Below are positions 46,901 through 60,400 of a stretch of 64,000 nt of DNA, piece after piece. The position numbers and the translations under genes are program-made. The notes beneath the pieces are model-generated. The model did no database searches. It was not told where the DNA came from and worked only from the letters and a program-made list of their open reading frames with translations. The DNA comes from Mycteria americana (taxonomy: Eukaryota > Chordata > Aves > Ciconiiformes > Ciconiidae), in assembly GCF_035582795.1 (NCBI RefSeq), contig NC_134368.1, positions 29,944,501-30,008,500 of the forward strand, read 5' to 3'. The first letter of the stretch is position 1, and every line of letters starts with the position of its first letter.

Positions 46901-49900
46901 AACCTTTAAAAATACTGCTTCAGACTTAAGTTCTGTCTCTCACATCTGTCTAAAAGTAACTCATCTTGTGGGCCTTTCGCCAGTGTTCAAAGGAGCATCT
47001 GCTGGTTTGTATTACTGCTTCAAATTCACGTTAGGCTAGAGAACTCAAGAATTTACTATGAAAAATGACATGACAAGAGGGTCAAATAATGTTTTAAGGA
47101 GAAGGGATTTCTTAGAAAAATTGTTTAAAACAGCTTTTATTTGATCTTTGGCGACTTCGTCCTTTACAATATCTAACATGAAGTTGATGAATCTCCTTTT
47201 GAACTCCTAGCTAACCAAAGAAAAGGTGCTCATTACTTTATGATCCCAATTTAATGAGGAAAAAGAAGAAAAATATTCAAAAGAGAAAAAAAAAGCAAAA
47301 GAGATTTCTGAAGTTTGAAACCTCATAAATCCTATTTTACAATGTAAATGCAAATGACTTTAAAAAACCCGAATCATTTGCAAATAGTAGCTCAGTCAAA
47401 TCCCAGGTGAGTCAGAGGGCGTTGTGGCAGAGTATGAGATCCAGATACATTTTTCCCAAGATGCTGGTTAATTGTCTGATTCACCTTTTTGACCATAGGA
47501 GATTACTTGTTGCCTCTCATACAGTGTTTCCAATATGGTATGGTGGTGGTGTTTTGTGTTAGTTATTTTCTTGTCCATACAATCTTCAGAGTTTTCTTAA
47601 ATGCTGTTTACAATAAAATGCTGCGGATACTGGCAGAAATATGCAGTGCACACAACTGAATCTGAAGCTTCCTGTTCCTTTTTAAGCTCTGCTTCTCTGA
47701 AGGAGGATGAGGAAGGGTGGGGCAGAGGTTTTGGAGCTGTGTCAGGAGTCAGGGATGCATATGCAGTGAGGGGTGACTGCTCTTCAGCAACACTGCATAT
47801 GCAGTTTAAACCTTTGGCTCCACATCCATTGGTGATGAATTCTGTCTTAACATGCTGTCACGTTAAAATGTGCAGTACTCCCCTCCCCGTTTTTTTTAAC
47901 AGTGGTCACCAGGTATCAAATAGTACAAAAAGTAATAAAGTATGAAAACAAAAGAGTTAGAATTTAGGAGGTTTTGAAATTTGTAAGGTTTTCTCTTTTG
48001 TTTTTCCCAGTTCTCAACTCTCTCTTCTCATCTTTATTTGCATGTTACTGATAATGTAACTCTTAAGATTTTAAAGGTGGTTTAGCTGTATAGGTTATTT
48101 TGCCTAGATAATTTTCACTGAGTGAACAGGATCTGCCATTTAAAGCCTTTGCATTCCCATTAGCCCTGGGAGTTTACTTTGAGAAAGAGTTTCTTTACTT
48201 TTGCTGCTGCTTCTGGTCACAGAAGTCACCAATATCAGATGTTTGTTTGGTCTTATGAAAACAAACATGATTCTCTCTACAAATCTAACCTGTTGTCAAA
48301 TACCTGGTTCATATGGCATCTTGAAAAATTTTGTGGTATTTGCTTATTGTTAAGTTTTCTGCAAAGATATTGTACATTGTAACAGTATGTAGAGATATGT
48401 CAGATTACTGCTTTTGGGCAAAGAATTATCATTTCCAGCAAAAGTATGGTTAATTGACACACCTGTATGATTCACAGTAAAGATGGAAGCTTGAAAGAGG
48501 CTGATAAACTTAATAGGACAAAGAAGAAATCATGTTAAAACTCTCCCTGATAATCCAGCAAATTAAAGCAAACTTTTCTTTTAAGAGGCCTCTCATTGCA
48601 TAAGATCTGTTTGTGAAATTGCTGATTTGTCACAGTAGAGACAGTTAAAGAGGAGTGTTGTTTCCTCAAAATGGCCAAGCCTTAAGGGCGCCATCCAAAA
48701 CCTAGAAGTGTTTTTTAAAGAACTGAGCTGCCAGAATTTGTGATTGCAAAAGAAGAAAGTACCATTTTTTCAGCCAGTCAGCTTTTTAAACTGTTTAATT
48801 TTCAGTACTTTGTTCTTTGTTTCAGTCCTGACTCATGTAGATGGGTTGTGTTCATTTGGTTTTTAAGAACCCTATGTGCATTGAAGAGCTCTGTATAGCA
48901 AAGTATAGACTCCACTAGCAGCAGGTTCTGCAGTCCCTAAATATTTTTGAAGACCTGGCTTCCTTCCAAGCTTTAGAATTGTTCTCAGACTTGGTGCAAA
49001 TGAATTGAAGCATCTCTTTCACATGTGTACAGATCAATATTCACATCTGACTATATGGTAGCCATACCTTAAAAGTAGTTTGCTGCTGTGAAGTAGCTGC
49101 TTCTAGATACTGGAATTTCCATCTCCAGAGGAAAGACTACCCCTGACTAAAATGGGATAGTAGCCTCTACGCAGAGGGCAGTAGGATTAGAGGGAGCAAG
49201 GACGCAAAGATGCCACGTTCTGTGAAAATAAGAGGATGCCATATTTTTTTTTAAATCTTCACAATCTCCTTCTTGTTTCCCTGAGAAGTCCCAGACATAG
49301 TTGCCTTCCTGTGCAGCAGTTGCTTTCCTTTGGTAATCTGATGGTTACTGGGACCACGAGGTTTAGCACTGAGAAAACAGGCAAGTCTCTTTTTCTCAGA
49401 GTGGTCTCTTATATTGCCTGGGGAAGCACTACAGAAGGGCCTTGGGAGAACAGTAGTTCACGTGGGAACTGCCAGGGGATGCTGAGAGGAGATGCTGTAT
49501 AAAGGTTTGTTTTTCTCTTGTTGTTCCTGTTCTCCCTTCACATGCAGATCAGGGTTTCTAAAGAGAAATATGAGTTTCATGTATGTGGTAACAGTCTTCC
49601 AAGACAGATTGTAACAGTCAATAAATAGCCTCATCTAATGATGATAGGACAAAAATGTACCATCTTAATTTGATGAGAGGAGGAGACCAGTTAGAGATTA
49701 GGGGAGAGCTTTCTAGCCAAAGGGTACTGATGTGGTGGACCAGGCTTTTAGGAAGTTTGCAGAATCTTCTTTTTAAGAACAGTATGTGTTGATGTAGATA
49801 TTAATATTACCTGATTGCTAGAGGACCTGCTGAGGACACTGTGCCCATGTTTCAAGATTTCTGCAATTGTAATAGAAGAAAGGAAAAATCAAGGAAGATA

Positions 49901-51198
49901 TGTAAGAGAAGATAGGATGGTGTCAAATCAATAGTTTGGAAAATTACTTTTCACAGCAACATTTTTGAGGAATCTGAGCAGCACAGAGTGGCATTTGTCA
50001 ATGGCAGAAAAAGAGAGACCACATGAATAGAAGTCCGAGTTGTTTGAAGCCAAACTCGGGATTAGTTTGATGACTGCATAGGGTAGTCTGTAGTAAAGAG
50101 ATTTAATTTAGAAAGACCCAGCAAGTTTTAGAGGCAGCTGTTGTGTGGGGATTTAGGAAGAGGATTTAGTCAAAAATTTTGCTATAATGTATGCAGGTAG
50201 TAAGATACCAGATGCAAAGAAAGTAATCTGCAGTGAGAAGTAGCTGTACTGATGATTTGGAGCTCATGCAAGTTATAGTTTTAAACAAATACAAGATTAG
50301 CTGTTCTATGGAAGAAGTAGTACGAGAAATACAGCAACTATTAATTGTAAAAACTCGTCGTAAACTGTAAAAAACCTCAACATAAAAACCAGAAGTTTTG
50401 AGCTTCTATTAAAGCATGGTTTGTGTGTGTAAAAGTCCTTTTCTGATTGCATCGGGTGGTTTGATAAAAGTTAGTATCACCTATACCTATGTACTTCATC
50501 TTTCTTTAGGAAAACAAATTCCTGGGTAGATTGCTAGAGCTTAGCTAAGGTGAATAAAGGAGAAGCACTGGCATGAAGTTTATTCATCCTCCATCAGGTG
50601 GTAAAAATTCTCAAATCTGTTTCTAATTCAGTAGGAAGAGGTTTTTTGTTCATGATAGCTACTTAGTGCCCTTCATTGGCAGTTCCTCACTTCGGGTCTA
50701 AGGCTGCTCAGATGCCCATTGCTATATTGTTGACTCCTGAGTTTAATAAAGGTTGTTAACCATCAGCAAGGACTGCAGTGGCTGAGATAAGGATTCCTTT
50801 CAAAATGCTGTTCTCTGCAGAATTAGCAGCTTGTCTGCTTTTTCACCATACTACAGCATGAGAAACTGGTGGGCGGGTGGGCTGCTTACATGAGGTGCTA
50901 TTACAAAAATATTGTGTATTTTAAACAGAGTAATCAAACTCTGGGATCCTGAAAGGGTGGATGAAATTCACATAAATTCAACCTTTGAAGCAGAGGTTCC
51001 TGACCTCACATAACCTATTAACTGTCTGGGTTTTTTAAAATCAAAATATGGAAATTACTTTTATTCCTAGGCTTATTCAAAACTGTGACTGTGACTTTTT
51101 AGTTGAAAAGCCTTTACAGAATTATTACTTAACTTGCTGTATTTTAACATGTTTCTAGATAGAGGACGCGTCTTGGATTATAAAGCATTTCAGGCACA
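40961..51198 (+). other. Inferred ATP10D intron 1
   Basis: About 10 kb of AT-rich sequence between the CpG island and the first coding exon. It contains a CR1 fragment at 41413-41518 and no recognised coding segment. Candidate acceptors for the first coding exon are tttctag at about 51158 and atttcag ending at 51193. Confidence 0.7.
41413..41518 (-). mobile_element. CR1 LINE 3'-end fragment (antisense)
   Basis: It begins catagaatcgtttaggttgg and continues with agtccaacc and aaccatgtccctaagcac, the reverse complement of a CR1 3' terminus. It is short, truncated and non-coding. Confidence 0.9.
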
Positions 51199-51461
51199 AT
51201 GGCAGATCCCATCCGCTGGGCCCGATACCGTTGGCAGCGACTGATATCTACAGAGGGTGGAGAAGGTAGCAGCAATTCAAGTAACAAGTGCTATCAATCA
51301 TCAAAAACTATTGGCAAACATAGGATAGTGATACCCTGTTTGGGACATTTTAAGGAAGAGTATGAAAAAGTATCAAAACTGTACATGAACAACAAAATAC
51401 GGACTACTAAGTATACTTTATTGACTTTTTTACCACGGAATTTATTTGAACAATTTCACAG
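51199..51461 (+). CDS. ATP10D: ATP10D first coding exon
   Basis: Eighty-seven codons plus two bases, beginning [16 protein letters not shown] and ending at [11 protein letters not shown], before gtaatg. The central tail is Ser/Asn-rich (EGSSNSSNK) and is the least conserved part. The split Arg codon AG|A joins the next exon. Confidence 0.95.
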
Positions 51462-54400
51462 GTAATGAACTCCTTTTGATTGTGGTAATTCTTCTGAAAT
51501 TGAATCCTTTTATTTAAATGTGTCTATTACTATATAGACGGGTATTCAAAAATTATTCTTCCTCCTGACCTGCCTATCGCTTCTGAAAAGATCTGTGTTA
51601 TTTGGCCAAAGTCTCTTGAGTATCATCAGTATTGGGCTAATCCTTTTCTCCATAGTTTATGTAATTTCCACTCGTTCTGTTAGTCGGATTATTGAAATAT
51701 TCCTTACTCTTGGAGCACTGCCATACAGCAATCTGCAGCAGGATTTTCAGATCATTTCCTGCAAATGTATTTCTCCCCTCATGTCTTTCTCTGTTGCCAG
51801 TTTTTTTCATCCTCTTTCTGCTTGCAGGACTGCTGGTTTGTAAGGTTATGCAAGGAAGGTTGTAGGATGGCTCCCTTTTAAAAACATGTCATCTCCCCCA
51901 GGAGATGATAAAATTAAATTTAAAAGACCTGGAAATTTCAGAGAGTGCAAGTTCACCAAAGCCTCACTAGAAGACATATGCCTGGAGGACAGGTTTGAAA
52001 ATACATGAAAATTCTTGGTTTCTGCATCTTCTGATCATGCATATTAAACAACTGTGCAGCTAAGTAATCTATTGACTGGAGAGTGAAAACAGAGTTCTGG
52101 ATACTTAGTTGTTAAATTGCAGTTGAGGGGAAGAAAAGATAAATTACTGCTAACTTAAGTGTCTATATAGCATGAAGTGGGGGAATAAGGATGACTGCCT
52201 GCTAGCACAGCTAACTCCTATGCTTTCTCTTTGTTTCAGAGTTGCCAATTTGTATTTCCTATTTCTAGTTGTCCTAAATTGGGTTCCTCTGGTGGAAGCC
52301 TTCCAAAAAGAAATTACAATGCTACCTCTCATAGCGGTTCTGACAATTATTGCAGTGAAAGATGGTCTGGAAGATTACTCAAAGTATAAAATGGATAAAC
52401 AGATAAACAACTTACTAACCAAAGTGTATAGCAGGTAAGAGACAACAGTCTTTCTGGTTTATTGTTATTATTTGATTATGAGTATATGTGAAAAAGTTAT
52501 TGAAAAATCTTTTGGTTTACTTTCTGGATACTCATAGAATCATAAAATAATTTAAATTGGAAGGGGTCTCTGGAGATCATCTAGTCCAACCCCTTGCTCA
52601 AAGCAGGTCTAATTAGATCAGGTTGCTCAGGGACTAGCCTAGTTCAGTCTTGATCACCAGTTTTGCTAAATGGATATCAAATTAGTGTAAAATTTGCTGA
52701 AAAAATTATTTGATTGAGGCAAGAGTGTTCATGCATGAGTTTGTATTGTATTAACCAAGGTAGTTTGACTAGTTAAGCATTGTTGTACATAGCATTTGTT
52801 TTGAAAGGTGTATTTTTAATTCCTCTAAAATCGCTGTAAGCATCATGGAAGTTCAAGGGTTGCTAATTTATCACTATATTGGTAAAGCTCATTAATGGTA
52901 TTGGGATCTACTAATAATGTAGTAACATTTCCCCAAACAGAATGAGATCACTTTCTGTTTGAGTGCATCACGTAGTTTGGTACAAGTGTTAGCATCTGTT
53001 CCACAGTGCAGGACTGCAGTATTACAGACTGTAGGTGCAGGTCAGTAGTGGAGCATGCTAGTGGTGAGAGGTTTGCTGACAGGCAGTTATTATGCGTGGA
53101 TAATAAAAAGACAGGAACGCAAACTGATCATATTCTAAATTAACTGGCAAAAAACTTCTTTTAGTGCACGTCAGTGCTGCCCACATCATTGTTTTTCTTT
53201 TATACCTGTCATAAAAGGATATTCTGAGGTTCATTCAAAGCCTGTAAAATACAAAGATAAAGGAAGTATAGTGGACCCTTTTTCTCTCTTGCATGCTCTG
53301 TGGTCATGCAGGGAAACAAGTATTTTGAAAAACGTCACTTTTCATGTGCTGTAGTAGCCATCACAAATAGCCCCTGTAGGAGAGGACTGATTGGCAGTTA
53401 GGTACTTTAATGAAAAGAGGGAGCTTTAAACATGGTTTGGCACTCCAGCAAGTACTGTATGTTATGCTCGGACCTTACTGAATGTGTTAAAGACACACCT
53501 TTTCCTAGTGAAGGCAATACACTGAAAATAAACTTTTCTAAAATCTTAATGTGCTAGGTGGTTATGCCAAACCCTAAACTCGGTACTGTAGACATGACCT
53601 TAATCAGCCCATGCAGCAGGTTTGCAATCTGGTACTACATAACCATTAAATATATTGTGATATTACTCAGAAGATGCAATCTCCAGCTTTTTGGCATTTG
53701 CCATACTCTATTGGTATTTTAAGAGCTAGCTCATAACCATAGAAGAAGTCTGGACTATCATTTTGTATCATCAAAGGAAAAACAAACAGCTTTTTTTTTC
53801 TGCAAACACGAATATATATAGCTGCTTTCGCAGAAACATTGTATTCAACCTATAAAAATTTGAGCTTGAAACAAATGAGTAATTGGGCTATTAGGGAAGA
53901 TAGACATTTTCTTTCTTTTTCATGTCTGCAGAGAAGCCTTAAGGGAGAAGCTGGATTATTTCTGCTATAAATTGTCATGTACCCCAAAAGAATTAGTTGC
54001 CAGAAAGCTGAAGCATTCCGTATCCATATTTCTGAAAACTCTGTGTTACTTGCAATCTCATACTAATGTCAGTGAACCAGAATTAATTTCTGATCTTTTC
54101 TGGCTTGAGTCCTTCCCCATCACCAAAAATGTGTAATAATCAGTGGCCATATTAGTCATCTGTAAAAATTCCATCTTGTGCCTATAAGTATTTAGTTTCT
54201 GTAACTTTTTTTTCTCCTTAGTTTCTTTATCATTAATTATTTTATATAGTATAATCTGGTTTTAAAAATAAGCTTGGAGGCATGGTTCAGAAGAATTAAA
54301 TCTTATTGGTACAAAAATGATTGTTCACTATGTGTGAGCTGATTTATCTTAAACTTCCATTAATCTCACATTAGGATTCAGAATTTCTTAACTTTTTCAA

Positions 54401-57400
54401 CAAGAATCCCTTAGAAATTGTAATGACTCTTCTAGTGCATGCATTTTATCCACAATAGTCATATCAATTGTAAACATGATGAAGAACTAGCTAATGTTGA
54501 ATACAGTTTCCAGTTATTTTCTTACTGTGCATTTGTTAATCTGGAGGAGTTGTATACATTGTACATGCTGTCTGTATAATTTTACTCGCACATTAGATAC
54601 TGATACCTGCATGGCTACTGAGACAAGTGCCCCAGTATAATGGCTCGTCTTGGTATCTCAACATAACTAAGCAATAGTTGTCATGCTTGAAAGCTGGTAG
54701 GCCACCTGTTTGTATCTTAAGATAATTTGCATGAAGCATTTTCAGGAAGACCAGTGATCCTCGCTTCTTGAACTCATGAACTTGAACTTCTTGAACTTGC
54801 TTTTATACAAAGTTAAGTGTTTGTAATAGAAACTAGTTTCACTGTGCTCTGTTGTCCATGACAAAATGCGTCAGTCTCAGTGCCTTGATAAGTCTCTCCA
54901 ATCAACTAGATGATAGTTTTTGTGCTTTTTTTGAACAATCTGATTTCTGCCCTCCCTCCCGCCTCCCTTTGCTTTTGCTTGTAGCAAATGTCTGACGTCC
55001 ATAGTTTCAGCATTTTCAAACTGCTACTTTTTGGACTTCTGGAATTTATCCATTTGATATATCAGAATTATTGTATTTGGCCTTAAATACATAGAGCCTG
55101 AAGCTGATTTTTCCAGGAAAGCTTATTTCTGTCTTGAAAATGTGATAAGATAATGTTGCTTTAAATGTTGGGGGTTTTTTTCTGTCTCATCTTTCCCTTG
55201 TGGAGTAATAAAACATATCAGTAAACAATAAAATATGCTCATATGCACTTTAATTTAGTTTGTAATTGTTGCCATGATGTTAAATACTTAGTTATAAAGT
55301 CCTTGTGCCTTTTGAGCAAGTTATTTTAAAGTGGTAGGATCTTGTTTAAATAGCCATGAATCACAAAGTATAAGGCACTTCTGTTTGACCATCTGTTAAA
55401 ATCATGTAGTTCGTGTCATTTCAGTAGAATTGTGGTGAGGTGATTATGATGGAAAAATCCATTTATTCCCCCACTGACCTACTACTAAAGACTGTTAAAC
55501 TTTTTTGTCTGACTTTGTGCTGAACTGGATAAAGTATACGTGCATGATCCATCTGCTGCATCAGCAGCAGGATGGATAACTTTGCTGGCTGATATGTTTC
55601 TCTTCTCTCTCAAATATATTTCTGTTTCATTCCAAGCCTTGCATGTAGATGTGTTATAATTACTGTTCTGTAGAAATGCATATTTATGCAAATCATTGTA
55701 TATATTTGAAATCCAGATATAATTTCATATCCAGTTTTTCTTTACGGAATTGAGATCTGGAAAGAATAATCCTTTCTACAAGATTCTTCCTTACCTTAGC
55801 TTTCCTTTCCTGGAGTCCTTTCCAGACTCCAACCTGGCAAAAAGAAAGTGAGACTTGTCCAGGTGCATCAAGTAAAAAGAAGCATCATATACTTTCAGTC
55901 CCATGTTTATTAAATAGGTAGTGATTTAAAAGAGAAATATTTGCCATCTCCTGAGGGCTACTCTCAACACTGGCAGCCCAGAAAAATAGTTTTGTGTAGT
56001 TTTTGGTGAAATACATGGTAGTTAGAAAAAATATAGGGATGCAAGAGTACCAGCGTTTTTCTCCTTTTTTTAATCTCTAGGAAATAATTACTTTGAGGAT
56101 AAATTAAAGGGTTGCTTTGTCACAATATCTTTAATTTCCAGATATTTCTGTGGTTTTGCAAATTCCAATTCACTTTGAAAAATTCCTGTAGAAGTCAGTG
56201 GCAGAAATTGGCAACTTTTCACCTGATATTTTTATCTTACTACATTAGTGATGCTATTGCTTTCTTTGTTTATGAGCTTATTTTGTCTTGCTTACCTTTC
56301 TGTTTCCATCCTTTCTCTAACCCTTCTAAATACAAGCTGGCTGTGGAAGTAATTTTCTCCCACCACCCTCCTGGGTTCTCAAATCCTTTCCATCCTGTTT
56401 GGAGGTTGAGGTAAAAGGGTGCTGTTTTGGAGTGACCAGGGCATTCTGCTCCAGTTGGTGTTGTACCCTAATTGGACTCACTTGGCCTTCATAGTGGGGT
56501 AACTGGGCCTACACAAAAAGTTATGCTGATGTAGTTTTCAATACCTGAGGGGTGATTCTAAACACACAAAAATATCGCTAGTTTTCAGCTCGCTCAGTCT
56601 TCTGAATAAATTTACTTTGTCAGCACCTTTGCAGCTATCAAAGCTTAAGTCATACCTTTCGTAACTGAGTCACATCCTGTTTCAGCAAATCTTCCTTCCC
56701 TTTTCCTGTTTACCTCTATTATTATGTTGGGTTTTGTTAATTTACTTTAGAAATTTTTCCTTCAACTCCTTTTTTTTTTTTTCCTTTATTTTCAAGGAAA
56801 TATACTGGTATGAAAATTTAATCCTTGCAGTGTTTTTTTTAATCCATCCATCTTGTGATAGACATGGCTGTAGCTTTAATTAAGTTTTACATGCTTTCCC
56901 TTGTGCCAGTTTTCCATCTGTGTAGAAAACTATTGATGAGCATCTTAAGGAGAAAAAAGATATGCCTTATATTGCTTTAATTTTATGTCAGCTTTTGTTG
57001 CTTCCTGGTTTTGCTTTGTTTGCACTTTGAAAGCAATATAACCCCCTTCACCTTATCTTCACTGGAGAAATTGTCATCAGTACACTGATTAATTGTGTGG
57101 GCTCTATGCCTTCTGTTTGTAGACAAGCATTTTCAAAAGGGTACTGTCAAATAACGCAGGTCTGAAAGGTATCGGTGCAAAGCTTGATACAGGGATTATT
57201 TTTCTGATATTTTCTTTGTCATTAGAAGTGTCTGTTTCTATTTCAGTATTTATCAGAAGCATTTTACGTAGCTAGCACTTCAATTAAAGCTAGTAGATAA
57301 GTGCCAGTCTACACACAATGGCCATGTTGTGAAGCTTGTTAGCTTATGTCTGCACTGTAGAAGCTAGGTGCGCTTCCCAGCTCCCTGGTGTGAGCGTGCT

Positions 57401-60400
57401 TCTCAGACAGTTTAGAATGAGATCCAGGGAAGGAAGCACAATGTGGAAGACAGTCCTATCACAGCCTGGACTATACCCCGATCTGGATGATTGAGAAATG
57501 AAGACTGCGGAAAGTACATGCTCCTCTCTTTAAATGTAGCTCTAGGGTTAGTCTGTGGAAGGCAGAAAAGCCAGGCAGTCACTGAGGGCAGTAATAGTTC
57601 GTGCAAGAACATACTTCATCCAAACCTGTGCAGCGTTTGTAACAGCAACTGTAGGTGTGTTTCATCACACATACTGCAGTAGCCTACTACTGAGTGCCAC
57701 TGGCTAGCTCATCAAGCACTCCTTGTTGCTTATTACCTTCCATCCTATTCACCACTCTAAACCTGATTGTGTTTGCAATAAACTGCCATGACTATATAAA
57801 AAGAAGATTCTTCATCTCAGCTGAGGACAGAACAGCAGCTATAAACGGAAAGTTGAAAACAGTTCAAACTTATGTACATTGTGCCTGGATATTTCATATT
57901 AATAAATAATTTCAACTCAATGCTGATGGGTCTGAGCTTTTATTGGCTTCCTTGAGTATTATAGAGTCTTAGTACTTTATGTTCAAAATTAATGGAAAAG
58001 ATATTTTAAAAGCCTGTAAATACAAGTATTTATATTCAGAGCATCAGTGAAGCGGTTGCTGAATATTCTTTGCTTACTGGTAGATGTTCATCGTCGTGGG
58101 AGACAGACATTTTTGAAAGATCCTATCAGAAGGGAAAAAGATTTGCTTTTCTTGGTTGCATAATTGCAAGAAAAAGTCATGACCCAAAGAGAAATCCTGA
58201 AAACGCTGTTTGCTTTCTTGGAATAATGAAAATACAGGAAGCAAGTGGGCTGAGTTTTAAATAGAGCTAAAATAATTCTGGGAGGGTGCCTGGAATGTAA
58301 TTCCCAGAAAAACAGGGCTTGGACCCAAGAGCTGATTCTTGGTAATTATATTCACCTTGAGCTAATAGACTATCTCATCAGAGTTTTTTTAATGACTTGG
58401 AAGCATAAATTAACTATTAGAGTAATTTTCTAGTTACAGTGTGTTTCTCTGAGGTTTCAGTTTATGCATTTGTAAAAAATTACTGGTTTTATATATTTCA
58501 GGAAGGAGAAGAAGTACATAGATGAATGCTGGAAAAATGTCAACGTTGGGGACTTCATCCGGCTTTCACGTAATGAAATAATTCCTGCTGACATGGTGCT
58601 GTTATATTCTAGTGACCTGGATGGGATCTGTTACATTGAAACGGCAGGCCTTGATGGAGAAACCAATCTAAAGCAGAGGCAGGTGGTGAGAGGATATTCA
58701 GAGCAGGTGATAATTGTGCATTTCTAGTGGTGTAAGAAAGTTGCCATGACAGATGGTCAACTTAAAAAAACCAAACAACCCAGCCCTCTAGATTGCCTAA
58801 TTCTTCATAGCTCAGCAATCCCCATCAGAAAACAAAATAACTAGGTAACATAGTTCTGATTTGTTGCTTGAGGTATGTTGGAGCAAATCTTTCTGTGTTC
58901 ATGTAACCCAGAGAAAGAAAGATCTATTTCAAGTAATGCAAGCCACTAAAAATAACTATTCAGGTAAATGTCAAGAAGTCATTTATGGTGCGTATCATGT
59001 AATGGGTGAGAAATTGGAATTTTTTAGAAGGGAGTTCTGTGCTGTATAAAGACCCAGAGAGAGGAGCAGATATTATCTTTTCTCTGTCACCATTTTTTTC
59101 ATATTGCAAATGTATTTTTACCTCCATACAATACTTAGTATTATACCTACAAGTCAAAATGCTGGAGGCTGGCACAAAGAAGATGATACCAAAAGAACAA
59201 AGAACGCTGGCATTTCTGCAATCTTCAGCACACCTGGTACTGAGTTCTGCTGCTGAAACACCATGCTGAAAACAGCAGCAGGGAGACTCAGTGCTGTGCA
59301 TAATAACAGACTGTTTAGTCCTCTGGAGATAGAATTACCTGAACTGCCTCTGAATTGTCAGCAGTGGTGAGGAAGTGAGGAGTACCATCTTCTTGTGCAT
59401 TAAGACTGCCCCGTTACTTGGCAAGTACAGTAATACCAAAGGCATGATGTGATATCCATGAACAAAGCTGTTTCTTATCCCGTTAAAGTGACATGCATTT
59501 TTTAATTTTTACTTTTTTTTTCTTTCTTGATTTAATCTTAAAACAATAAGGCAGAAACAACTGTTTGATCTTTCTGTATATACATATACGCAAAGCAAAA
59601 TTCAAATGGTTCTACAAGCTTACATCATACTGAGGTGGCCCTGATGTCGTACAAGCTCCTGCTACCAAGGTCTGATTTCAGTCTCACTCAAGAAAGAGGC
59701 TGTTTCCTCTGTTTCCAGAGAAATTGCACCAAAATGTTAAGAAGAGTCATGCTGTCCAAAAAAAGTGACGATTCCTTCACCATTCAAGACTGGTTATTTT
59801 TGTCCTCAAATTTAAAAAAAAATAAAAGTCATTGTAGAGTCGTCTTGTCAGGACTGCAGAACTGCATGGTTTCTGAATGTAGAGCCATGATCAGCTTCAC
59901 AGACCCCTGGTGCCCCACCAGCTGAGTTTCAGCCTAAGGCTTTGTCCTTATAAACTCAGGCTGAATAAGATTCTGGCAGTGCTGTGTAAGAGGCTGACTG
60001 CCTGACCTCTGTGTTTCTTAAGCTCAGAAGAATAGGAATAAATTACATCAAATTAAAGAACATCTGAAGACAAGGACTAAAAAGACTTAACCTATTTGCA
60101 AGGGTGTTATGTCCTGCTTCTTTGTGACTGAGCAAGTAGAAACACAATGAAAAAAGTTATCAGTGGGGCACCTGTTCTTGCACTTGGAATTCCTTTAAGA
60201 GAAGGCAAGGCAAAATTAAAGCATGAAACAGGAGCTGAAACTCTCATAGTCAGTTTTATTTTTTGGCAACTTAGAATAGCATAATTTTTTTTTTAAAATG
60301 CTTAAATGACAACAGGAAAGAAATTGGGAAAGTAACTCGAGGCTTCTTAGGTAACAGCAGGTAACAAGGCACAGAACACAGTGTCTCCAACCATCTTGAT

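Larger units (their letters stand above)
52435..58501 (+). other. ATP10D intron between M1-M2 and actuator exons, about 6.1 kb
   Basis: Contains an antisense CR1 fragment (52532-52655), an exon-like open segment (53932-54136), AATAAA at 55207-55212, and a T-run near 56770-56782. Otherwise no element was recognised. Confidence 0.85.
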
